DNA of 64,000 nt. Source: Planctomycetota bacterium (GTDB lineage: Bacteria > Planctomycetota > PUPC01 > DSUN01). The stretch lies in contig DAOOIT010000033.1 in the NCBI GenBank assembly GCA_035384565.1, positions 1-64,000 on the forward strand. Reading direction: 5' to 3'. Positions 58,295 to 64,000 of the stretch are shown here, piece after piece (positions within the stretch are counted from its first letter, which is position 1; each line of letters begins with the position of its first letter). The translations under genes and the position numbers were made by a program. A model generated the notes under the pieces. It searched no databases. It was not told the DNA's origin and worked only from the letters and a program-made list of their open reading frames with translations.

Positions 58295-58591
58295 TCAGGA
58301 GTGCGGATGCGCGCGGCGAGCGGGCCGCGGCCGGTTCGTGCAGACCATGTGCAGCGCGTGGCACTCGTCGCACTCCTTCACCGCGTGGTCGGCGGCGAAG
58401 GCGTCCCAGTGCCGTCGCTGCTCGGGCGTCAGGATGCCCGTGCCCTTGCACAGGGGGCACGCGCCGTCGAGCGCGGCCAGGATCGCCGCTCGGATGAACT
58501 CCGAGCGATTGGGGATGCCCCTCATGGCCGCCACGAGCGCGGGGTCGCTCTTGAAGGTGATGATCTCCTGCCCCTGCCGCTTCGCTGTCAT
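58295..58591 (-). CDS. Ribbon-helix-helix regulator with zinc-type Cys clusters
   Basis: 98 residues. EIITFKSDPALVAAMRGIPNRSEFIRAAILAAL is a CopG/NikR-like ribbon-helix-helix; CPLC (45-48) with CDEC, His78, His81 and Cys84 (74-84) form a metal-binding tail. A metal-sensing repressor of itself and the membrane protein is likely. Direct 10-base repeats overlie its -10 box. Confidence 0.78.
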   Translation of the reverse strand: MTAKRQGQEIITFKSDPALVAAMRGIPNRSEFIRAAILAALDGACPLCKGTGILTPEQRRHWDAFAADHAVKECDECHALHMVCTNRPRPARRAHPHS

Positions 58592-58627
58592 GGCCGCACT
58601 CGCTGCGGGACTCTCCTCCGCCGCCGC

Positions 58628-58658
58628 ATATTATTACATTTTATTACCGCCCTGTCAA
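58628..58658 (-). promoter_or_regulatory. Promoter and operator of the metal-regulator operon
   Basis: Minus strand: TTGACA (58653-58658), 17-base spacer, AATAAT (58630-58635). Two near-identical 10-base direct repeats, GTAATAAAAT and GTAATAATAT (58647-58628 read on the minus strand), span the -10 box; ribbon-helix-helix dimers typically bind such tandem sites. The AT-rich island stands out in this GC-rich window. Confidence 0.7.
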
Positions 58659-58787
58659 GCCCGATTCGCGGCGCGGCCACGGCCTCCCAATCCTCGCGCC
58701 TGGTTCCCCACTCGACCCCTTGTCTTGGAAACCAGAGTCCGTAACCTCCCGCGGGAGGCCGGGGTTGGACGCGGGAGCGTCCGGATA

Positions 58788-58910
58788 CTCGCCCCCACGC
58801 GGAGCGTAGGGGCGAGAAGGGTTGTGATCATTCCTCGTCCCGGCGCTCTGCGTGGGGACGCGCCCCTTGGCCGGTCCTCACTCCTCGTCCCTACGCTCTG
58901 CGTGGGGACG
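58788..58910. repeat. Three copies of a CTCTGCGTGGGGAC-type hairpin repeat
   Basis: Unit 1 (58788-58816) is inverted relative to units 2 (58832-58860) and 3 (58881-58910). Each is a stem CGTCCC/GGGACG (or CTCGCCCC/GGGGCGAG) around a loop with CTCTGCGTG. Dispersed-repeat appearance. Confidence 0.7.
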
Positions 58911-58963
58911 GGTCTCTTGGCCGCTCCGCGGCCGCATCTCGGCGGGGTTAGGAACCGGCGCGC

Positions 58964-59764
58964 TCAATCGGCCCGCTTCTGCTCGAAGAGCCACTCCCAC
59001 AGGTCCTTGGTCGCATAGGCCGGCCCCCACGAGCCGTGGCCCACGCCGGGGAACTCGCTGTACTTCGGGCTGGCGCCCGCCTTCTTGAGCGCCTCCACCA
59101 TCTCGCGCGAGCCGCTCACCGGCACCACGCCGTCCTGGTCGCCGTGGAACGCCCAGACGGGGATCCTCGCGATGCTCGTCGCCCGCGACGGGTCGCCCGC
59201 GCCGCACACCGCGATGCCCGCCGCAAACAGCTTCGGCTCCCGCGCCAGGATGTCCCACGTCCCGTAGCCGCCCATCGAGATGCCCGTGACGTACACGCGG
59301 CGGGCGTCCACCTGGAACTCAGTGCGAAGCTGGGCGAGGAGTTCCAGCACGCGCCTCAGCTCGGCCGAGACCGGCACCTTCTCCTGCGAGTAGGACCCTT
59401 TGCCCCAGGGCGTGTTCACCCACTGCTTGCCGGGCGGGCACTGGGGGGCGACGACCAGGCACGGGTGCCTGTCCTGGATGGCGTCGCTTGCCAGGGCGAG
59501 GAGGGCCGCGGGCTGGTCCTTGATCTGCCCCCAATTGTCGTCGCCGCGCCCGCCCGCCCCGTGGAGGAAGAGCACGAGGGGATACGCCTTATTGGGGTCG
59601 TAGCCCTTCGGCCGCAGGAGGCGATAGAGCAGGTTGCCGCCATCGGAGGCCGCGAACTCCCGCGCCTCGAAGGCCGTCTTCAGATCCTCCAGGCCGCTGC
59701 CTGCGGCTGCCACCGGTGCCACGCTCAACACCACAACGCACATGATCCAACGACGCCTGCGCAT
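58964..59764 (-). CDS. Secreted serine hydrolase (PHB depolymerase/esterase-like)
   Basis: 266 residues, AGGAG upstream. Signal peptide IMCVVVLSVAPVAAAGS. Alpha/beta hydrolase with FLHGAGGRGDDN, nucleophile elbow GISMGGYGTWD (Ser near residue 160), acid in HGDQDGVVPV, His in GVGHGSWG. Similar to esterases of the dienelactone/feruloyl type found in glycan loci. Flanked downstream by repeats; REP units lie upstream. Confidence 0.84.
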   Translation of the reverse strand: MRRRRWIMCVVVLSVAPVAAAGSGLEDLKTAFEAREFAASDGGNLLYRLLRPKGYDPNKAYPLVLFLHGAGGRGDDNWGQIKDQPAALLALASDAIQDRHPCLVVAPQCPPGKQWVNTPWGKGSYSQEKVPVSAELRRVLELLAQLRTEFQVDARRVYVTGISMGGYGTWDILAREPKLFAAGIAVCGAGDPSRATSIARIPVWAFHGDQDGVVPVSGSREMVEALKKAGASPKYSEFPGVGHGSWGPAYATKDLWEWLFEQKRAD

Positions 59765-59789
59765 TCTGCTCTCCTGATCTCTTGTGTTA

Positions 59790-60000
59790 TTTCGCCCTTG
59801 CAGAGCTTCACGGGTTGGGGCCGTCCGTGTCCCAGGGCGTTGCCCTGGGCTATCCCATTGCGCCCTTGCAGGGCTTCGCTGGATACGGGACTTTCTTTCC
59901 TCTCTGAAGCTCCAAAGGAGCGAAATGGTGAAGCCCAGGGCAACGCCCTGGGAAGAGATCCGACACCCATCGCCAAGCCCTGAAAGGGCGGAATAGGCCT
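59790..60000. repeat. REP palindromes, left side of the RAYT
   Basis: Core CCCAGGGCGTTGCCCTGGG at 59831-59849 (forward), and CCCAGGGCAACGCCCTGGG at 59934-59952 (inverse). Smaller palindromes GCCCTTGCAGGGC and AAGCCCTGAAAGGGCG lie beside them. Confidence 0.85.
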
Positions 60001-60453
60001 CTATTCCCAGAGGTACCGTTCATCGAATGCCACCTGGTACTTGCGGAGGAGGGCCCGCAACTCGTCTTGGAACGACACCTTGCGGTGATGTTCCTTCTGC
60101 CTGGCGATGTACTCTTTGACGCCCGCGACCCCCGATTGCCCAATCGAGAAGGCCCCGTAACCCGCCTGCCAAGCAAAGTCGGCGAAGGCCTCGCCTTTGG
60201 TCTTGATCCATTTCGATGAGCGTTTTTTCACCTCCTCGTCGAGCTTGCTCAGCGTGACCGTCCGCGAGAGCGAGAAGAGGATGTGAACGTGGTCCTCCGT
60301 GCCGCCAACATCGAGGGCCGGGCAGCCCATCTCGCGGCACACAGCGGCCAGGTAGGCGTGCAACTCGTGCTCGATCTCGGGGCGGATGAGCGGGCGCCGG
60401 TTCTTCGTGCTGAAGATCAGGTGGACGAGCACATTTGCCAGGGACTGGGCCAT
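60001..60453 (-). CDS. REP-associated tyrosine transposase (RAYT)
   Basis: 150 residues, GGAGGG upstream. LVHLIFSTKNRRPLIRPEIE, HUH motif in GTEDHVHILFSLSR, AGYGAFSIGQSG, RQKEHHRKVSFQDEL. Same enzyme type as at 50524, about one third identical by eye, so a separate lineage. Surrounded on both sides by at least five copies of a REP with core CCCAGGGC-N3-GCCCTGGG in opposite orientations, the typical REPtron layout. Confidence 0.9.
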   Translation of the reverse strand: MAQSLANVLVHLIFSTKNRRPLIRPEIEHELHAYLAAVCREMGCPALDVGGTEDHVHILFSLSRTVTLSKLDEEVKKRSSKWIKTKGEAFADFAWQAGYGAFSIGQSGVAGVKEYIARQKEHHRKVSFQDELRALLRKYQVAFDERYLWE

Positions 60454-60890
60454 TCCTGCCCTCCGTCCATTTCGCCCTTACAGGGCTTCATAGGTTGTGG
60501 GCCATCGCGTCCCCAGGGCTTCGCCCTGGGCTATCCCATTCCGCCCCTGCGGGGCTTCAGACCATTCCGCCCTTCCAGGGCTTCATGGGTGGGGTCACTC
60601 GTTTCCCAGGGCGTTGCCCTGGGCTATCCCATTCCGCCCCTGCGGGGCTTCAGAGGCCCACCACGGGCGGGCACGGGCCGGCACGGGCGACCGCCTGAGT
60701 ACACCGCGTTCCTCTGTTGTCAGGCCGTGGCGAGGCCGATCATGGGGTATCCCCTTAGGCAGTTCCTCCGCATGGCCACTGCCTTTCTGAAGCTCCGAAG
60801 GAGCGAGATGGTAAAGCCCAGGGCAACGCCCTGGGTAACGAAGCGACAGACCCGCAGACCCGCCAAGCCCTGTAAGGGCGAAATAGGTGC
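60454..60890. repeat. REP palindromes, right side of the RAYT
   Basis: CCCAGGGCTTCGCCCTGGG (60512-60530), CCCAGGGCGTTGCCCTGGG (60605-60623) and the inverse CCCAGGGCAACGCCCTGGG (60817-60835), each followed or preceded by CTATCCCATT or its complement; smaller CGCCC-CTGC-GGGGCTTC palindromes alternate with them. No gene in the 437 bases. Confidence 0.87.
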
Positions 60891-61736
60891 TCATCCAGTC
60901 ATCTCTCTTGGCGGCCGCGCCGGGCCAGGAAGAGTTGGAAAGCCCGCTGGCCGGATCCGGACCAACGACCATCCTTGTTCCTGACGGAGGATGCCAGATA
61001 GTGTGTCGTGGTGCGCCGCGCCAGCGTTGATGATCGATGCCTTGCCGCAGCCGTGCTTTTTTCGGTAGAGTCGTAGGTTGCTTACAAAGTGGCTGGACCT
61101 CGGGCCATCGAGTTGATTCCGGGCAAAATCCGTGACTTGACTGCAAGCTTTCTCCGCGATGCGCCTCTTCAGCAATTCCATCCACGAGCCAAGGTCGGTG
61201 CCCCCGCCTCCCGAACCAGGTTCCTCGGCTACCTCGGCGATTGCTTCCTCGATTAGCCTATCAGTCTCACGCCTGGTGCTTTCCGGTCTTTCAGACTCTC
61301 GCTTCCGCTCAATGGCCTCCTGGTAGGCGGTGGGGTCCTCAAGCCCGACAATGAGGGTTTCGGGCCTGAGTACTGCCAACACTTGGGCGAAGCCGCACCG
61401 CACACCCCATGCGATGATGTCACTGTCTGTACTGCCCGTTGCGTCCAGCTGCGCCCGCAAATCTGCTGCCGAAATCCCGCACCTCTTCGGGAACCAATCG
61501 CGGGCGTCGCCGCTGTAGCCTTCGACGCCAACGATGTCTACCACACCCAGGTCTATCAGCGCGCAGGCTGTGCATAGGCTTTGGCGTATGCCGTCGAAGA
61601 AGTTGTGGTCCTCGTCAAACAGAAGGATCAGCGGGGATGGTTCTTTACCGTATTGCTCAACGATGGTTCCCTCAATGGGTACCGCAACGTCGTACCCGTA
61701 CCGGCGGAGATCGAGTACCTCCCGTTGATCGGCCAT
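60891..61736 (-). CDS. Hypothetical protein, possible EreA/TraB-like fold
   Basis: 281 residues from ATG 61736; AAGGAG falls in the last codons of the upstream gene, so it is coupled to it. LILLFDEDHNFFDGIRQ, GVVDIVGVEGYSG and IINAGAAHHDTLSGIL loosely recall the His/Glu motifs of erythromycin-esterase-like and TraB/ChaN-like folds, but no assignment is safe. Lower GC and different codon use from its neighbours suggest transfer. A Glu/Arg-rich helical insert lies near 140-180. Confidence 0.55.
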   Translation of the reverse strand: MADQREVLDLRRYGYDVAVPIEGTIVEQYGKEPSPLILLFDEDHNFFDGIRQSLCTACALIDLGVVDIVGVEGYSGDARDWFPKRCGISAADLRAQLDATGSTDSDIIAWGVRCGFAQVLAVLRPETLIVGLEDPTAYQEAIERKRESERPESTRRETDRLIEEAIAEVAEEPGSGGGGTDLGSWMELLKRRIAEKACSQVTDFARNQLDGPRSSHFVSNLRLYRKKHGCGKASIINAGAAHHDTLSGILRQEQGWSLVRIRPAGFPTLPGPARPPREMTG

Positions 61737-61740
61737 GCGG

Positions 61741-63915
61741 CTACTCCTTGCGCCCCCCGCCCTCGAAGCTGAAGAAGGCGGCTTCCACGGGGTTGAAGTC
61801 GAGGGTGAACGATGCGCCGTCCCCGAGCTTCTTGCCCGTGCGCTCGTCTATTGCGTCCTTGACAGGGGAGGGGAAGGCGACGGTGATGGGGTGCTTCTTG
61901 GCGGCGAGACCCTCGACGCCGCCACCCCCGACGTCGCTGCCTGTGACCTCGGCGTTCTGGAGGACGAAGACGTAGGTCCGCCCCCCCTTGCTCCAATAGG
62001 TGGCTTCGCAGTTCCGCGGCCTTGCGCCGTCGGGGCCGGCCACGCGCACCCACGGCTTGGCGCCGCCGCTGAGGGCGTACTGGACGAAGACGTTGCGGTG
62101 CTGCTCGCTCGCCGAGCCCTCCTCACGGTACTGAAGGTAACGCTGGGGCGAGAGGTTGACGAGGACCGCCGTGCCCTTGCCAATCTTCCTGATGATGTGG
62201 GTCTTGAGCTTCGGTTCGGCGATGGCGAACTCGTCGGCCAGCTTGCACGGCACAGTGGCGAAGAGCTCGCGATACTTCTTGTAGCCGAAGGCGGCATCCT
62301 GGTTGGTCTCGACCCAGAGCTTGCCGTCGCCGCCGAAGAAGTCGCGCTTGGTCTCCGTGCCGTCGTGCTTGACGCCGAAGAGGTCGTCGAGCGCGCCCTT
62401 GGCGCGCCCCTTGCCACGGTGGTCGAAGAGGCCGGGGGCGAAGTCGGCGATCAAGGTGCCGCCGGCCTCGACGAACTCCCGGATTCGCACGGCCTCGATG
62501 TCGCTCAAGGCATAGCAGGCGGGGAGGATGAGGACCCTGTACTCCTTCGGCACCCCGCCGACAACGACCTCGTCATAGGGGACGAAGTTGAACTGGAGGC
62601 CGCTGTCGGTGAGCAGGTACTCCCAGGCCTTGCGCACGAGGTGGCTGGTGCCGAGGCGGTGGTCGTTGTTGCGGTTGACCCAGGTCTTGCCGTGCGCCTC
62701 GCTGTCGAGGCACCACGACACCTGGATCGAGGGGTGCGAGTAGTAGACGGCCACGCCGTCGTGAAGCCATCGTGCGCCCACGAGCTTCCTGCCCTGGACG
62801 CCGCCGACCTCTTTGTTCGTGGGGGCGTACTCCTTGAGCCAGGGACGCGGCGTGCCGTCCTGCTCGAACCAGCCCTCCACCCAGCCGATCATCCCGCGGT
62901 TGCCGTGGGCCAGGTAGTACCAGGTCTGCCAGATGTCGTTGGCCGTGCCGCGGCCGTCGTTGTGGAAGTGCGTCGTCACGATGGGCATGGCGTTCTGGGG
63001 GTTGAACGAGCGGATGATGGCCGTGGACGAGCCGATGTTGTAGGATTCGAGGAACTGGATGTTCTTCATCAGCTTGGCGTAGTCGTAGCCGCCGAAAAGG
63101 TTGGGCGACTGGCCGCCCACGAAGCCGCACGGGGTCTCGGGGTCCGCGGCGTTGGACGTCTCGACGAGTTGGCGCAGGAACACGGCCCAGTAGCTGTCGT
63201 TGTAGGTCATGCGGTCGAGGAAGGGCGAGAAGTCGAGCTGGCCTAACGGCTTGCCGAGCTGGGCGCGGGTGAACTCGGGCGTGAGGTACTGCGCCTTCGC
63301 GGTCGGGTCGCCCGTGTAGGCGACGAGCCACTTCTCGTAGTCGGCGTCGTCGTCATGGATGCGCCAGGGGATGGGTTTCACGAACGAGCCCCAGGAGATT
63401 TCGTCGTCGAGAGCGTAAGCCGCGCGCACGGGGCTCTTTTTCAGGCCGTTGACGCGCTCGGTGACGATGCCCTTGAGCTTCTCGAGCATGGCGGCGTCGA
63501 GCGGCCGCGGGCCGTTGGCACCGAACCGCAGCGCCCGGCCGTCGGTCTGGATGCGCTTCCAGTCGGCGCGGTTGAGGTAGAGGTAGCCCTTGGCCGCCGT
63601 GTGGTCGTTGTAGAACAGCAGGCCCCACTTCTCGAGCCAGGGCAGCACGCGGGTGTCGCCGTGGTCGGTGAAGCCGCCGTTGAAGCCGTAGTCCTTGCAG
63701 AACTGGCCGCCGGCGTCGCCCGTGCCGATGTGCCACTGGTAGCGCCAGGGCATGTAGACCCACGTGTTCCAGCGGCCGAGGAGCATCTTGGGGTCGCGGC
63801 GGACCGGCTTGAACTCGGGGGCCGACCTGATGTAGGCGAGATAGGGGTCTTCGGCGGCGCGAGCAGCGACGCCAAGTGCCACAGCAGCCGCCACCATCAT
63901 CAGCCGACGCCTCAT
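61741..63915 (-). CDS. Secreted GH42-like glycoside hydrolase relative
   Basis: 724 residues, AAGGAGG upstream. Signal peptide MVAAAVALGVAARAA. The central part shows LDDEISWGSF (Glu possibly the acid/base) and RGMIGWVEGWFEQDG, and a trimerisation-like Rossmann segment VLILPACYALSDIEAVRIREFVEAGGTLIADFAPG as in beta-galactosidases of GH42 and related clans. The second catalytic Glu cannot be assigned with confidence. Periplasmic or surface glycan processing. Last 85 bases of the window hold nothing more. Confidence 0.72.
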   Translation of the reverse strand: MRRRLMMVAAAVALGVAARAAEDPYLAYIRSAPEFKPVRRDPKMLLGRWNTWVYMPWRYQWHIGTGDAGGQFCKDYGFNGGFTDHGDTRVLPWLEKWGLLFYNDHTAAKGYLYLNRADWKRIQTDGRALRFGANGPRPLDAAMLEKLKGIVTERVNGLKKSPVRAAYALDDEISWGSFVKPIPWRIHDDDADYEKWLVAYTGDPTAKAQYLTPEFTRAQLGKPLGQLDFSPFLDRMTYNDSYWAVFLRQLVETSNAADPETPCGFVGGQSPNLFGGYDYAKLMKNIQFLESYNIGSSTAIIRSFNPQNAMPIVTTHFHNDGRGTANDIWQTWYYLAHGNRGMIGWVEGWFEQDGTPRPWLKEYAPTNKEVGGVQGRKLVGARWLHDGVAVYYSHPSIQVSWCLDSEAHGKTWVNRNNDHRLGTSHLVRKAWEYLLTDSGLQFNFVPYDEVVVGGVPKEYRVLILPACYALSDIEAVRIREFVEAGGTLIADFAPGLFDHRGKGRAKGALDDLFGVKHDGTETKRDFFGGDGKLWVETNQDAAFGYKKYRELFATVPCKLADEFAIAEPKLKTHIIRKIGKGTAVLVNLSPQRYLQYREEGSASEQHRNVFVQYALSGGAKPWVRVAGPDGARPRNCEATYWSKGGRTYVFVLQNAEVTGSDVGGGGVEGLAAKKHPITVAFPSPVKDAIDERTGKKLGDGASFTLDFNPVEAAFFSFEGGGRKE

Positions 63916-64000
63916 GGCCGGCCTCCTTCACAGTGGGACGGATTCACGAAGCAACGCACGCCGCAATCATGGGAGAATGGTGTCGGGGAATCAAGTGCTG

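Larger units (their letters stand above)
58592..58963. other. Gap with promoter and repeat units, no gene
   Basis: Contains the regulator promoter (58630-58658), the palindrome at 58745-58758 and three units of a CGTCCC-loop-GGGACG repeat (58788-58816, 58832-58860, 58881-58910). No coding sequence seen. Confidence 0.7.

Noticed and set aside
1..64000. tRNA, rRNA, riboswitches and prophage.
   Set aside because: No tRNA cloverleaf, rRNA text, riboswitch core or phage gene was recognised on either strand by eye; a covariance-model scan would be needed to exclude small RNAs.

Overview
This 64 kb window is high-GC and densely coded. It looks like a chromosomal segment of a Gram-negative, polysaccharide-degrading bacterium, most plausibly of the PVC group (Planctomycetota, Lentisphaerota or relatives). 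The evidence is a Tat-exported sulfatase, several Tat-exported TIM-barrel proteins, two DUF6807 (PmoA-like) proteins, a GH51 arabinofuranosidase, very large beta-propeller secreted proteins, and an outer-membrane biogenesis operon with BamD-like and LptE-like lipoproteins. Taxonomy is inference from gene content; no rRNA or tRNA gene was found.

Layout. 0.3-9.2 kb (minus strand): sulfatase, a sugar ABC importer (two permeases and a binding protein), a sodium/solute symporter, a four-helix-bundle gene between short repeat arrays, and a DUF6807 protein. 9.3-16 kb: a secreted zinc metallopeptidase, a UroD-like methyltransferase-type protein, a HEPN/nucleotidyltransferase pair, and a plus-strand run of two exported sugar-isomerase-like TIM barrels around a DUF6807 protein. 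16-28.6 kb (mostly minus): hydrolase, MGMT and QueE in one overlapping operon, GH51, a PAS-GGDEF diguanylate cyclase, a 1250-residue propeller protein, an exported AKR-like protein and a HEAT-like repeat protein. 28.7-31.6 kb (plus): AKR-like protein, NAD-dependent sugar epimerase, aminotransferase. 31.8-39 kb (minus): a tightly coupled envelope operon, unknown gene-bamD-lptE-ftsH-phosphohexomutase-transglutaminase. 39-46 kb: a membrane-anchored coiled-coil protein with a BRCT-like end, a divergent folK-dNK-panC operon, HU, and response regulator-enolase. 46-50.5 kb: TIM barrel, VapBC, archease-RtcB RNA repair. 50.5-56 kb: a RAYT transposase, an SH3-like lipoprotein and a complete potABCD-type spermidine/putrescine importer. 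56-64 kb: a radical SAM protein resembling tetraether-synthase relatives, a metal-sensor-like ribbon-helix-helix regulator with a His-rich membrane protein, a serine hydrolase, a second RAYT inside a field of REP palindromes, and a GH42-like secreted protein.

The genes describe a glycan-scavenging life style: exported enzymes cut sulfated or arabinose-containing glycans, ABC and SSS transporters import the products, and sugar isomerase, epimerase and mutase genes process them. The window is unusually rich in dispersed palindromic elements of at least six sequence types. Two surround RAYT transposases, two surround four-helix-bundle genes, and two lie in frame inside protein-coding genes (MGMT and the phosphohexomutase). 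The pairing of four-helix-bundle genes with short tandem arrays in inverted orientation is the most promising candidate for an undescribed mobile system here.

At least ten promoters fit a local consensus TTGAC(A/C/T)-N16-17-TAGAAT/TATAAT, and they helped choose several gene starts and operons.
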